Shown piece by piece: positions 53,047-61,869 of a stretch of DNA of 64,000 nt (its first letter is position 1; the number at the start of each line of letters is the position of its first letter). Source of the DNA: Streptomyces sp. CB02980. Lineage in GTDB: Bacteria; Actinomycetota; Actinomycetes; Streptomycetales; Streptomycetaceae. The stretch is taken from NCBI RefSeq assembly GCF_014451325.2, contig NZ_JACSCH020000001.1, forward strand, positions 598,845-662,844, given 5' to 3'. The position numbers were made by a program, and so were the translations under genes. Under the pieces are notes generated by a model that saw only the letters and a program-made list of their open reading frames with translations, was not told the DNA's origin and ran no database searches.

Positions 53047-53964
53047 TCAGAAGTCGCCGTAGTTGACCTGCCAGGTGGGCAGGCCCATCCGGCGCCAGAG
53101 GGCGACGACGCGGTCACGGTCGTCGAGCGAGACGCGGACGTTGTACCGGTGGCGCACCTGGGCGTCGAAGAGCTCGGCCTTCACGAGGTCGTCGCCGCGG
53201 CCGTCGCCGGACGCCCGCATCCACAGTTCGTCGTACGGCACCTCGTGGTGGGCGAGCCAGGACTCGGTGATCGCGCGGTGGTCCTCGCTCCGGCCGGACA
53301 GCAGCACGATCCGGTCCCGCTCGGTGTGGCGGAAGGCGCGCAGGGCGTCCCGCACCGAGACGTTGAGCAGGTCGCGGTCGCAGTACCTGAAGTCGTACGG
53401 GCCCCGGTTCACGCGCAGGGCGAGGGTGCCGTCGATGTCGCACATGACGGCGGTGGGGAGGCTCGGGTCGGGGACGTAGGGCTCGCCGACCGTGGGGCGG
53501 TCGTTGAGCCAGTCCGCGGTGAGCCGCCAGCCGCCACGGGTGGCCTTGGCGTGCTTCTCGGCGAGGATGCGGATGATCTCCTCGCCGACGGGCCGCTCGC
53601 GGGCGGCGTCGCGGCGCACGCACTCGTCGACGGGGACGTCGGTGAAGTCGTGGACGGCGAAGGTGGCGAGGCCGCCCACGGCGGCCTTCAGCCGCTTCGG
53701 GATGTGCGGGGTCAGATGGGTGTTGTCGACGACGACGTCGAAGCCGTCGTCGACGGCGGCGCGGACGGCGGAGTCCTGGATGCCGAGTACGGTCTGCTCG
53801 TGCTTGTGGGACCGGCCGCGGTCCGGCGACGGGACGTCGAGCATGGAGCGGAGGTCGTCGAGGTTGACGCGCCGCACGCGTCCCTCGGCGGCCGCCTGGA
53901 GGGCGCGGGCGGCCGTCGTCTTCCCGGAGGCCGGGAGGCCGGTCATGACATGGACGACAGGCAC
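53047..53964 (-). CDS. polynucleotide 5'-kinase / 3'-phosphatase (T4 Pnkp-like)
   Basis: A 305-residue two-domain end-healing enzyme. The N-terminal kinase has the P-loop GLPASGKTT (9-17), NLDDLRSML and VVVDNTHLTP. The C-terminal HAD phosphatase begins CDIDGTLAL (Asp176, Asp178) and has LLSGRSEDHR and a later VSLDDRD. This is the domain order of T4 Pnkp, which converts 5'-OH and 2',3'-cyclic or 3'-phosphate RNA ends to ligatable ends. GTG 53964 lies 2 bp after the RNA-ligase stop, so the two genes are a coupled repair pair. There is no ligase domain within this protein, unlike bacterial Pnkp-Hen1. Confidence 0.93.
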   Translation of the reverse strand: MPVVHVMTGLPASGKTTAARALQAAAEGRVRRVNLDDLRSMLDVPSPDRGRSHKHEQTVLGIQDSAVRAAVDDGFDVVVDNTHLTPHIPKRLKAAVGGLATFAVHDFTDVPVDECVRRDAARERPVGEEIIRILAEKHAKATRGGWRLTADWLNDRPTVGEPYVPDPSLPTAVMCDIDGTLALRVNRGPYDFRYCDRDLLNVSVRDALRAFRHTERDRIVLLSGRSEDHRAITESWLAHHEVPYDELWMRASGDGRGDDLVKAELFDAQVRHRYNVRVSLDDRDRVVALWRRMGLPTWQVNYGDF

Positions 53965-53966
53965 GG

Positions 53967-55175
53967 TCAGTTCTCCTGGTCGTGGGCGAAGGGGTCGGTG
54001 GCCTCGGGGCGCAGCTGGCGCCAGAGGAGGAGGTCGGTGGGGCGCCCGTCGAGGCGCAGGAACAGGGCGGCGCGCAGGCCTCGGTCGGGCACCCCGGCCG
54101 CGGCGCGGGCGAAGGCGCCCCGGTCGCCTGCGAGGTGGGCCAGGCGCACGTACGCCTCGTCGACGGCCCGCTCGCGCTCGGCGGCCGCGGCTTCGAGGCC
54201 GCCGATCACCTCGCGCACCCAGGCGTCGAACTCGTCCGGCACCTGCTCGAGGAGGGCGTCCAGCGGCTTGCCGCCGTCGGCCTCGACCTCGGTCACGGAG
54301 CAGCCGAGGCCCTTGGCGAGTTCGCCGGCCGGGAGGGAGGCGAAGCGCTGGATGCCGTGGCCGCGCCAGATGTCGCGCTCGGTGACACCGGTGAGCACCT
54401 TGTGGAGGCGTACGTACTCGGCGAGCTTGGCCTTGGCCCGCAGGCCGGAGGCGAAGCGCAGGACGAAGCCCTCGGCGTCGGTGCCGGTGGCCCGGTGGCC
54501 GCCGGGGAGGGTGTTGGACTCGGTCAGGGCGACGAGCTCGGCGATGTCCATCGCGGGCCAGGTGCGGACGACGGAGCCGACGGGCTGCCAGCCGGTGGCG
54601 GCCTCGGCGAGCGGCACCTCGGTGCCGTCCCGGCCGAAGGCGGCGAGCAGGACGAGGTCGCGGCGCTCGCCGTAGTTCACGACGATGCGGTTGCCCGGGT
54701 AGAGGATCTCGGCGAGGTACGTGACGCCGGGCGTCAGGCCCGCCGTGTCGGCCGCGTCGAGCCGGCGCTGCGCCCAGGTGGCCTGGGTGCTGGTGAAGGA
54801 GCCCTTGGAGGCGACGTGCCAGCGGCCGTCGTAGTGGAAGAGCACGCCGAGACTGCCGTCGACCTTGTCGTACACCTCGAAGGGCTCGTCGGGGAGCGGC
54901 GGCGCGTAGGGGCGGCCGACGGCGTGCTCGGCGATGTTGAAGAACTTGGGGAGGGGGAGCGCGACGATCCGTCCGGTGGCGTCGTCGGCGACGAGTCCGC
55001 GGCAGCGTGTGGTCACCCGGTTCCAGAGCTGGGCGTACTGGCACGCGCGCGTGTACGTGTAGATCGACAGCGGCAGCTCGGGGTGCCGCTTGCGCGTGAC
55101 GTGCCCGTCCGTGAGTGCGGCGGCGAGCTCGTCGGACGGCATCAGGTCGTGCAGAGTCAGGGTCGCCTGGCTCAT
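53967..55175 (-). CDS. RNA ligase, T4 Rnl1-like
   Basis: A 402-residue nucleotidyltransferase of the Rnl1 type. The adenylated Lys104 lies in motif I, VYDKVDGSLG. Motif Ia/III-like segments follow (WHVASKGSFTS, YLAEILYPGNRIVVNYG), then motif IV EGFVLRFASG and motif V KAKLAEYVRLHK. The C-terminal 150 residues are helical, as in Rnl1 tRNA-anticodon-recognition domains. ATG 55175 follows GGGAGGGA. It is the first gene of an operon with Pnkp and RNase HI; in phage T4 the same pair repairs tRNA cut by host anticodon nucleases. A small gene diverges from its promoter region. Confidence 0.93.
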   Translation of the reverse strand: MSQATLTLHDLMPSDELAAALTDGHVTRKRHPELPLSIYTYTRACQYAQLWNRVTTRCRGLVADDATGRIVALPLPKFFNIAEHAVGRPYAPPLPDEPFEVYDKVDGSLGVLFHYDGRWHVASKGSFTSTQATWAQRRLDAADTAGLTPGVTYLAEILYPGNRIVVNYGERRDLVLLAAFGRDGTEVPLAEAATGWQPVGSVVRTWPAMDIAELVALTESNTLPGGHRATGTDAEGFVLRFASGLRAKAKLAEYVRLHKVLTGVTERDIWRGHGIQRFASLPAGELAKGLGCSVTEVEADGGKPLDALLEQVPDEFDAWVREVIGGLEAAAAERERAVDEAYVRLAHLAGDRGAFARAAAGVPDRGLRAALFLRLDGRPTDLLLWRQLRPEATDPFAHDQEN

Positions 55176-55366
55176 GGGGTCCCTCCCGGGTGTTCGGTGA
55201 TCCATTCTCTGCGGTCGGAGGAGTGGGAGGACAGCGAATATCCGGCGCGGCGGGGCGCGGCGGGGTGGTGTGCGGGGGCTCGCTCCGGGGTGTGTCGGTG
55301 GTGCCCCGTAGACTCGCCGTCTCCCCGTCGGTGACGTCACCGGCGCAGACGAAGGAAGCGAGCCCC

Positions 55367-55699
55367 ATGAACCACGCGGACGGCACGGCACCGATCTACG
55401 CCGAGCTCATACGGGAGCGGGGGGATGTTCCGGGTGACGTCCGCCAGGTCGCCGAGGAGGTTCTGCGGGACCTGAGCCGGGTCATCCAGGTGCCGCCGCA
55501 GGGGGTCCAGGGACCGCAGCAGGGCGTCGTCGCGCACGCGGGAGCGGGCGCGCACCAGGGGGCGCACCAGGGCGCCGTCGTCCTCGCGCACCAGGGCGGC
55601 GTCCAGCACTCCGGCGTCGGTGGCCCGATGGGCGTCGGCGGGCCCGCGGGTGTCGTGGGCCAGGCGGGCGCCGTCCTGCCGCAGCGGCCGATGCGCTAG
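55367..55699 (+). CDS. small unknown protein divergent from the RNA-repair operon
   Basis: A 110-residue protein. The N-terminal 43 residues (PIYAELIRERGDVPGDVRQV and the following AEEVLRDL helix) look like a structured helical domain. The remainder is a Gln/Gly/Val-rich low-complexity tail with HQGA and QGV repeats. GAAGGAAG precedes ATG 55367. It shares a 191-bp divergent promoter region with the RNA ligase gene and could be functionally linked to it. No family recognised. Confidence 0.7.
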   Translation: MNHADGTAPIYAELIRERGDVPGDVRQVAEEVLRDLSRVIQVPPQGVQGPQQGVVAHAGAGAHQGAHQGAVVLAHQGGVQHSGVGGPMGVGGPAGVVGQAGAVLPQRPMR

Positions 55700-55832
55700 C
55701 CGACCGTTCCGGGGCCGTCCGTCACGCTTCCGGCCGGCCCCGGCCCTTCGGCCCGTTTCCGGTCGTCGCCCCGGCCCCCGTCTGCCCTGTTCCCCGTCGG
55801 CTCCGTTCCCCGTCGTCGACCCGGCCCCGGCC

Positions 55833-55896
55833 GCCCCGATCCCGCTCGGCGCCCCGGCCCGACCGCCCCGATCCCGCTCGGCGCCCCGGCCCGACC
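55833..55896. repeat. 32-bp perfect tandem duplication
   Basis: Two identical 32-bp units (55833-55864 and 55865-55896) beginning GCCCCGATCCCGCTCGGCG, in a 295-bp C-rich non-coding stretch (55700-55994) that otherwise holds only degenerate CCCCGGCC-type repeats. Confidence 0.9.
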
Positions 55897-55994
55897 GCCC
55901 GTTTCCGGGCGTTGTCAGTGCCGTAAGCCATGCTGCTGCGATCGGCCCGTGCCGCAGTGGGGCGGGCCACGTACGGACGACTGGGGATGGCGAC

Positions 55995-56576
55995 ATGGCC
56001 GAGGTTCTGCTCTTCCACCACTCGCTCGGGCTGACCGAGGGAGTCGGCGCGTTCGCCGAGGAGCTGCGGCGGGCGGGGCACACGGTGCACACACCAGATC
56101 TGTACGAGGGCAGGACCTTCACCGACCTCGAGGCCGGCGTCGGCCACGCCCAGGAGATCGGCTTCGACACGCTCGTGGCGCGCGGTGAGCAGGCGGCCTC
56201 GGAGCTGCCCGAGGCCCTCGTCTACGCCGGGTTCTCGCTCGGTGTGCTGCCCGCCCAGAGGCTGGCGCAGACCCGGGCCGGGGCGCTCGGCGCCGTGCTG
56301 TTCAGCGCCTGCGTGCCGGTGTCGGAGTTCGGCGCGGCCTGGCCGGAGGGCGTCCCCGCGCAGGTGCACGGGATGGACGCCGACCCCTTCTTCGTCGACG
56401 AGGGCGATCTGGCGGCCGCCCGCGCGCTGGTGGCGGACGCTGCGGACCGGAGACTCTTCCTGTACCCGGGGAGCGCGCATCTGTTCGCCGAGCGCGGGGC
56501 GCCGTCCTTCGTGCCGGAGGCGGCCGCGCTGTGCCTGGAGCGGGCGGTCTGCTTCCTGGACGCCGTCAAGCGCTGA
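55995..56576 (+). CDS. dienelactone hydrolase-family alpha/beta hydrolase
   Basis: A 193-residue DLH-like protein. The nucleophile elbow is YAGFSLGVLPAQ, carrying Ser where classical dienelactone hydrolases have Cys. The Asp is probably in GMDADPFF and the His in YPGSAHLFAE. It begins AEVLLFHHSLGLTEGVGAFAEELRRAG, typical of the small DLH group. ATG 55995 was chosen as the start of the fold; the long frame upstream is translation of the C-rich repeats. Its end overlaps the convergent phosphatase gene by 11 bp. Confidence 0.9.
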   Translation: MAEVLLFHHSLGLTEGVGAFAEELRRAGHTVHTPDLYEGRTFTDLEAGVGHAQEIGFDTLVARGEQAASELPEALVYAGFSLGVLPAQRLAQTRAGALGAVLFSACVPVSEFGAAWPEGVPAQVHGMDADPFFVDEGDLAAARALVADAADRRLFLYPGSAHLFAERGAPSFVPEAAALCLERAVCFLDAVKR

Positions 56577-56997
56577 AGCGGCGGACGTAGCGGCGCTGCC
56601 AGGGGGTCTCGACGGCGTGCCGGTCGTAGTGACGGCGGACGTGGTCGACGGCCTCGTCGGCCGGGACCCCGTCGAGGACGGCGAGGCAGGCCAGGGCGGT
56701 GCCGGTGCGGCCCCGCCCGCCTCCGCAGGCGATCTCGACCCGTTCGTCCGCAGCGCGTCCCCAGGCCTCGGTGAGGACGGCTCGTGCGGTGTCCCGGTCC
56801 GTGGGGAGGCGGAAGTCCGGCCATCGGAGCCACACCGACTCCCACGGGACCTCGGGCGGCCTCTTGCCGAGCAGATGGACCGCGTAGGTCGGCCGGGGCC
56901 CCCCGGGAAGCGGGCGGCGCAGGGCGCGGCCGCGTACCAGCCGTCCGGAGGGAAGTCTCAGGACGCCGGGGGCCGACTCCTGCCAGGGTTCGGTCAT
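56566..56997 (-). CDS. protein-tyrosine/dual-specificity phosphatase-like protein
   Basis: A 143-residue protein with the PTP signature Cys-x5-Arg in EIACGGGRGRTGTALACLAV (about 88-107), where the loop Cys and Arg form the phosphocysteine site. A candidate general acid is the Asp in WLRWPDFRLPTD. It is small, like other streptomycete protein phosphatases of unknown targets. ATG 56997 starts the frame without an upstream alternative. Convergent with the DLH gene. Confidence 0.85.
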   Translation of the reverse strand: MTEPWQESAPGVLRLPSGRLVRGRALRRPLPGGPRPTYAVHLLGKRPPEVPWESVWLRWPDFRLPTDRDTARAVLTEAWGRAADERVEIACGGGRGRTGTALACLAVLDGVPADEAVDHVRRHYDRHAVETPWQRRYVRRFSA

Positions 56998-57208
56998 CCC
57001 GTCACCGTAGGGGCAGACGGGGCTCGGGGGACAGCATCGGGATCACTTCGGGGTCAGCCGATCGGTCGACCCCGGTGTCGTCCGTCCCGCCCTCGGGCCG
57101 GGGCCGGCCGTCGGACCGTACACGGCCGTGCGCGGGCGGAGGATCGGTGCAGGGTGCGGCCCGTCCTCGGACGGGGCCGCCCGTGTCCGCCGTACCGAGG
57201 AGTCCGTC

Positions 57209-58387
57209 ATGACGAAGTACCGCCGTGCGTCCCGTACCGCCCGGGTGCTCCTGCCCGGAGCCGTGGCCGTGGTCCTGCTCGCCGGGTGCGCTCAGGGGTC
57301 CGGAGGGGCGGCCTCCGCGACGGGACCGACGTCGTCGGCCGGGGTGTCCCCCACCGGTGCGCCGCCCACCGCCGGCTCCTCCGTCACCGTGACACCCGCC
57401 CCGGCCGGCAGGCCCGCGCCGGGCACGCTCCTGGTCGCCGACTTCGGCTCCGACACGGTGACCTTCGTCGACCCCGCCCGGGGTGCCACCGGCTCGGTGA
57501 AGGTCGGCACCGCTCCCTACGGTCTGGTCCTCGGCAAGGACGGGCGGGCCTGGGTGGCGACCGCCGAGGGCGTCGCGGTCGTGGACACGACGACCCGGCA
57601 GCGGCTCGCGCTCATCCCGTACGAGACGGACACGGGTCCGGTGACCACGGGCGAGTACCGGGGCGGCGGCATGGGCATCGCCCTCGCGCCGGACGGGCGC
57701 CGGGTGTACGTGGGGGTCAATGTGCCCGGCGGGAACGGCACCCTGGAGGTGATCGACACGACGGCCCTGCGGGTCACGGACACGGTGCCGGTCGGCCGGC
57801 GCCCCTTCGACGTGGACGTCTCGCGTGACGGCGCCGAGGTGTACGCGACGAACCACGACTCCTTCGACGTCACGGTCGTCGACGCGGGGACGTGGGAGTC
57901 GCGCCGGGTGGAGGTCGCCCCGTACGGCACGGAGGGCGGGCTCGGTTCCTGGCTGAAGCCGCACTACACGGCCGTGCGCCCCTCGGACGGCAAGCTGCTG
58001 CTGCCCTTCGAGGGCGAGCGGCTCGCGGTCGTCGACCCGCGGACCGGCCGGACGACCATCGAGCCGATGACCGCGAACACCCACCAGCACGGTGCCGCGG
58101 TGACCGCCGACGGCACGCTCCTGACGGTGGGCACGGGACCGATCGACCCGGACGAGGACGAGGGGCCCTCCCTGACGGTCAGGACCCCCGGCGGCGCCGA
58201 GCGGGTCTACCCCCTGGAGGGGCCGCACGAGGACGTGGCGGTCTCCGAGGACGGGCGCACCGCCTATGTGACCGGCGGGTTCACCCGCGACGGGTACTGG
58301 GACGGCCTGAGCGTCGTCGACCTCGAAACGGGTGACGTCCGCAGGCTGGAGGCGGGTTCGCGGCCGCTGGGGGTGGTGGTCCTCTGA
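57209..58387 (+). CDS. YncE-like beta-propeller lipoprotein
   Basis: A 392-residue exported lipoprotein. The signal peptide ends in the lipobox LLAGC (about 25), and a Ser/Thr/Pro/Gly linker follows to about residue 70. The remainder consists of seven-bladed YVTN/YncE-type repeats, with phrases such as NVPGGNGTLEVIDTTALRV, GRRPFDVDVSRDGAEVYATN and AVSEDGRTAYVTGG. These proteins are thought to bind DNA or surface ligands, but activity is unproven. ATG 57209 has GAGGAG seven bases upstream. Confidence 0.9.
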   Translation: MTKYRRASRTARVLLPGAVAVVLLAGCAQGSGGAASATGPTSSAGVSPTGAPPTAGSSVTVTPAPAGRPAPGTLLVADFGSDTVTFVDPARGATGSVKVGTAPYGLVLGKDGRAWVATAEGVAVVDTTTRQRLALIPYETDTGPVTTGEYRGGGMGIALAPDGRRVYVGVNVPGGNGTLEVIDTTALRVTDTVPVGRRPFDVDVSRDGAEVYATNHDSFDVTVVDAGTWESRRVEVAPYGTEGGLGSWLKPHYTAVRPSDGKLLLPFEGERLAVVDPRTGRTTIEPMTANTHQHGAAVTADGTLLTVGTGPIDPDEDEGPSLTVRTPGGAERVYPLEGPHEDVAVSEDGRTAYVTGGFTRDGYWDGLSVVDLETGDVRRLEAGSRPLGVVVL

Positions 58388-58393
58388 CCCCGT

Positions 58394-58963
58394 TCAGCGC
58401 TGGGGCAGGACGGTGAGCACCCGCTCGATGAAGGTCTTGAAGTCGGCCATGAAGTCGGTCAGGAACTGCTGGGTCGTCTGGTCGGTGACCTCGCCGTCCG
58501 GTGTGAAGAGCCCCGGGACGAACTGGATGTAGGCCTCGGGGGCGTTCATCTGCGGGGAGTTGCAGAAGCTCAGCACCGAGCGGAGGCTCTGCTGGGCGAC
58601 GGCGGTGCCGATCTTGCCGGGCGAGGCGCCGATGACGGCCGAGGGCTTGTGGGTGAAGGAGTTGGTTCCCCAGGGGCGGCTGGCCCAGTCGATGGCGTTC
58701 TTGAGGCCGCCGGGGATGGACCGGTTGTACTCGGGGGTGACGAAGAGGACGGCGTCGACGGCGGCGATGGCGTCCTTGAGGGCCCGGCCCTCGGGCGGGT
58801 AGTCCGCGTCGAAGTCGTGGTTGTAGAGCGGCAGGTCCTTGATGGGGATCTCCTGGAACTCCAGCTCCGGCGGTGCCACGCGGAGGAGGGCGCGGGAGAG
58901 GATCCTGTTGATGGAGTCCTTCGACAGGCTGCCGACGAAGTAGCCGACCTTGTACGTGGTCAT
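58394..58963 (-). CDS. NADPH-dependent FMN reductase
   Basis: A 189-residue flavodoxin-fold FMN reductase (ChrR/ArsH-like). FMN-binding motifs GSLSKDSINRILSRAL near the start and FVTPEYNRSIPGGLKNAIDW in the centre are diagnostic; KPSAVIGASPGKIGTA follows. It may reduce quinones, chromate or azo compounds, or supply FMNH2. ATG 58963 begins the fold. Convergent with the YncE-like gene, with only 6 bp between them. Confidence 0.94.
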   Translation of the reverse strand: MTTYKVGYFVGSLSKDSINRILSRALLRVAPPELEFQEIPIKDLPLYNHDFDADYPPEGRALKDAIAAVDAVLFVTPEYNRSIPGGLKNAIDWASRPWGTNSFTHKPSAVIGASPGKIGTAVAQQSLRSVLSFCNSPQMNAPEAYIQFVPGLFTPDGEVTDQTTQQFLTDFMADFKTFIERVLTVLPQR

Positions 58964-59097
58964 GCGGGGTGTTCCGCCTTCCGGGAGGGGGGTACGGCCT
59001 CCGCGCGGGGCCTTCGGCAACGTAACCCGCCCGTGGCACGGCTGCGACCGGAGTCCTGCCACCGGCCAGGCGATCGGCTACCCCCCAGCCGTCGTCC

Positions 59098-59337
59098 TCA
59101 CCGTCCTCTTCGTCTCGGCCGTCGCCGCCGCCCGCAACTGGCCAGGCCGTCGAGCGAGCCGAGCAGCAGGCCGGCGAAGAGGACGCCGGCGGGGCCGAGC
59201 GTCACCGGACCGAAGCGGACCATGCCGAGGAGCGATCCGGCCGCAATGACGATAAAAAGGGTGAACCACGGATAGCCAGCGAAAAACTGCCATATGCGGC
59301 TTACTCGGCCATATCCGATGGCTTCTTGCACGCTCAT
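59098..59337 (-). pseudogene. truncated AspT/YidE-type antiporter N-terminus
   Basis: A 79-codon minus-strand frame. Its middle (FFAGYPWFTLFIVIAAGSLL, then VRFGPVTLGPAGVLFAGLLLG) matches the first two membrane helices of aspartate:alanine antiporter-type proteins, normally over 500 residues long. After LLLGSLDGLAS the frame runs into Arg-rich shadow sequence and stops. No downstream part of an antiporter was found in any frame, so this is a deletion remnant. ATG 59337 has no clear ribosome site. Confidence 0.55.
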
Positions 59338-59354
59338 ACGGAAGGGCGGACAGC

Positions 59355-60737
59355 GTGACGCGACCGAGGATTCTCGTGGTGGGCGCCGGATTCGCCGGAG
59401 TGGCCTGTGTACGGCGGCTCGAACGACGCCTCGCGGAGCGGGAGGCACAGCTCGCACTCCTTTCACCGTTCTCGTACCAGCTGTACCTGCCCCTGCTCCC
59501 CCAGGTGGCGGCGGGGGTGCTGACCCCGCAGTCGGTCGCGCTGTCGCTGCGCCGCAGCGAACGGCACCGCACCCGGATCGTGCCGGGCGGTGTGGTCGGC
59601 GTGGACACGGCGGCGAAGGTCTGTGTGGTGCGCACGATCGCCGGGGAGTACGTGACCGAGCCGTACGACCATCTCGTGCTCGCACCCGGCAGCGTGACCC
59701 GCAGTTTCGACATCCCCGGGCTCGCCGAGCACGCGCGGGGGATGAAGACCCTCGCCGAGGCCGTGTACATCCGCGACCACGTCATCGCGCAGCTGGACCT
59801 GGCGGACGCGAGCAACGACGAGGAGGAGCGGGCCGCGCGGCTGCGGTTCGTGGTGGTCGGCGGTGGTTACGCGGGTACGGAGACGGCGGCCTGTCTCCAG
59901 CTGCTCACCCACAACGCGGTCAAGCGGTATCCCCGCATCGACCCGAAGCTCATCAAGTGGCACCTGGTCGACATCGCGCCGAAGCTGATGCCCGAGCTGG
60001 GCGACAAGCTGGGCGCCGCCGCGATGGACATCCTGACCAAGCGTGGCATCGAGGTGTCCCTGGGGGTGTCGGTGGCCTCCGTGGACGACGACGCCGTGAC
60101 GCTCACGGACGGGCGGGTGCTGCCGAGCCGGACGCTGATCTGGACGGCCGGGGTGGCGGCGAGCCCGCTGATCGGCACGCTGGGTGCGGAGACGTTCCGG
60201 GGACGGCTCGTGGTCACGGCCGAGATGACCGTGCCGGGGCTCGACGGGGTGTGGGCCCTCGGAGACGCGGCGGCGGTGCCGGATCTCGCCAAGGGCGAGG
60301 AGGGCGCGATCTGTCCGCCGACCGCCCAGCACGCGATGCGTCAGGGCAAGGCGCTCGCCGACAACCTGGTCGCGACGCTGCGCGGCGAGCCGACACATCC
60401 GTACACCCACAAGGATCTGGGTCTGGTGGTGGACCTCGGCGGGATGGACGGGGTCTCCAAGCCGCTCGGTGTGGAGCTGCACGGGGCGCCGGCGCAGGCC
60501 GTCGCCCGCGCCTACCACTGGGCGGCCCTGCGGACCAATGTGGCGAAGACCCGGGTGATGACGAACTGGCTGCTGAACGCCGCGGCCGGGGACGACTTCG
60601 TACGGACCGGGTTCCTGGCGGCGAAGTCGGGCACGCTGCGGGACTTCGAGTACACCGACGCGTATCTGACCCCGGAGCAGGTCCGTCTCCACACGGGCGC
60701 GTTCCGCGGGGCGGTCGGGACCGGCGGAGGGAACTGA
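59355..60737 (+). CDS. ndh: type II NADH dehydrogenase (NDH-2)
   Basis: A 460-residue FAD enzyme that passes electrons from NADH to menaquinone without pumping protons. The first Rossmann motif is ILVVGAGFAGVACVRRL, the quinone/FAD loop is YQLYLPLLPQVAAG, the NAD motif is FVVVGGGYAGTETAACL, and the FAD closing motif is GVWALGDAA; SVTRSFDIPG and the AQHAMRQGKALADN helix also match. The C-terminus has the amphipathic membrane-binding region. GTG 59355 follows GGAAGGGCGG. Its promoter region runs through the AspT remnant. Confidence 0.94.
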   Translation: MTRPRILVVGAGFAGVACVRRLERRLAEREAQLALLSPFSYQLYLPLLPQVAAGVLTPQSVALSLRRSERHRTRIVPGGVVGVDTAAKVCVVRTIAGEYVTEPYDHLVLAPGSVTRSFDIPGLAEHARGMKTLAEAVYIRDHVIAQLDLADASNDEEERAARLRFVVVGGGYAGTETAACLQLLTHNAVKRYPRIDPKLIKWHLVDIAPKLMPELGDKLGAAAMDILTKRGIEVSLGVSVASVDDDAVTLTDGRVLPSRTLIWTAGVAASPLIGTLGAETFRGRLVVTAEMTVPGLDGVWALGDAAAVPDLAKGEEGAICPPTAQHAMRQGKALADNLVATLRGEPTHPYTHKDLGLVVDLGGMDGVSKPLGVELHGAPAQAVARAYHWAALRTNVAKTRVMTNWLLNAAAGDDFVRTGFLAAKSGTLRDFEYTDAYLTPEQVRLHTGAFRGAVGTGGGN

Positions 60738-60754
60738 GGGGCCCGCGCGCGTAC

Positions 60755-60785
60755 GGGGCCGGACGGCGAGGGCGCGTCCGGCCCC
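60755..60785. terminator. bidirectional terminator between ndh and the YkuD gene
   Basis: GGGGCCGGAC (60755-60764) and GTCCGGCCCC (60776-60785) form a perfect 10-bp stem with an 11-nt loop, 18 bp after the ndh stop. Confidence 0.75.
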
Positions 60786-60866
60786 GGCGCTGTGCCCGGC
60801 GTGCCCGCCCGCCGGGCATGCCCGTCGCTGTGCCCGGCGGGCGTGCCCGGAGACTCCCCGCCTCGC

Positions 60867-61694
60867 TCAGCGGGCCAGTTCGGGCGCCGGGCCCATGACG
60901 ATGACGGGCTCCTTGGCCGGGTCGAGGGCGCGGATGAGTTCGCGCAGTGACGCGCGTTCGAGGGCGATGCAGGCGTGGGTGGGGCCGCCGTGGTCGACGT
61001 GGATCCAGACTCCGCCGCCCTTCTCGGCACCGAGCGGGCGTTCCTTGTCGAGCGGGGTCCGGCCGGGGACGCGGTTGTAGTCGATGGCGACCACATGGTC
61101 GAAGGAGCCTTCGAGGGGTTCACCGGCGAAGCCGGTGCCGCTGATGGCGAACTCGTCGTCCTGGTCGTACGGGAGGCGGGAGCCCGGATCGGGCAGTCGG
61201 CCGCCCGCGTCACCGAGCCGGAAGACCCCGATGGGGCTGCGCAGGTCGCCGGCCGTGTGGTCGGCGGTCCAGCCCCGTAGCGCGTTGTGGGCGGGCCACG
61301 GCCCCGCCGACTCGATCCATTGGCCGCCGGGGTCCTTCTCGTAGAGGGTCGCGGTGGAGGTGTCGTCGTCGGAGTCGGCACCGGTGACGACGAGGGCCTG
61401 GGTGGTGCCGTCGGGGACGAAGGCCTGGGTGGCGGGGCCGACGCCGGGGAGCCCGGGCGTGGGGACGGGCGCGGAGGCGATGCTGCTGGCCGGCTCCCCC
61501 GGCCCGCCGGCGCCTCGCGCGGCGCCGGGTGGGGCGCCCGCGGGGCGGGAGTCCCCGGCGGACGCGGCCGCGGCGGCCGTCCCTGCGGGTGCGGCGGGGG
61601 CGGGGGGCGCGGTGTTCGCGCAGCCGCTGAGCAGCAGGGCCGCGCACAGTGTGCCGGCGCTCAGCAGCGCGGGGGCGCCCTTGTGGACGGACAT
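60867..61694 (-). CDS. YkuD-like (L,D-transpeptidase catalytic fold) lipoprotein
   Basis: A 275-residue exported lipoprotein. The signal ends in the lipobox LLSGCAN (Cys25), and a long Ala/Pro/Gly linker runs to about residue 85. The catalytic part has HNALRGWTADHTAGDLRSPI and ends with the YkuD-type active-site motif H-x3-GPTHACIAL (His in WIHVDHGG, nucleophile Cys in THACIAL). Members of this subgroup may make or trim 3-3 peptidoglycan crosslinks; activity is inferred. ATG 61694 follows a good CAGGAGG. The divergent GNAT gene starts 176 bp away. Confidence 0.88.
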   Translation of the reverse strand: MSVHKGAPALLSAGTLCAALLLSGCANTAPPAPAAPAGTAAAAASAGDSRPAGAPPGAARGAGGPGEPASSIASAPVPTPGLPGVGPATQAFVPDGTTQALVVTGADSDDDTSTATLYEKDPGGQWIESAGPWPAHNALRGWTADHTAGDLRSPIGVFRLGDAGGRLPDPGSRLPYDQDDEFAISGTGFAGEPLEGSFDHVVAIDYNRVPGRTPLDKERPLGAEKGGGVWIHVDHGGPTHACIALERASLRELIRALDPAKEPVIVMGPAPELAR

Positions 61695-61869
61695 GGACGG
61701 ATCCTCCTGGCCGGGGGCAATGCGTGGATCCGTACCCGTTCGGCGGGCGGCGCTGCGGTGGTTCCGGTGCCCTCACCCGTACGGCCGCGTCCGGCGGTGT
61801 CGCTGTCCCTCGCACCGTTCCGTACCCGAAGCGGTTGACCGGGGGGACGGGGCACGCTTTCCTGCACGC

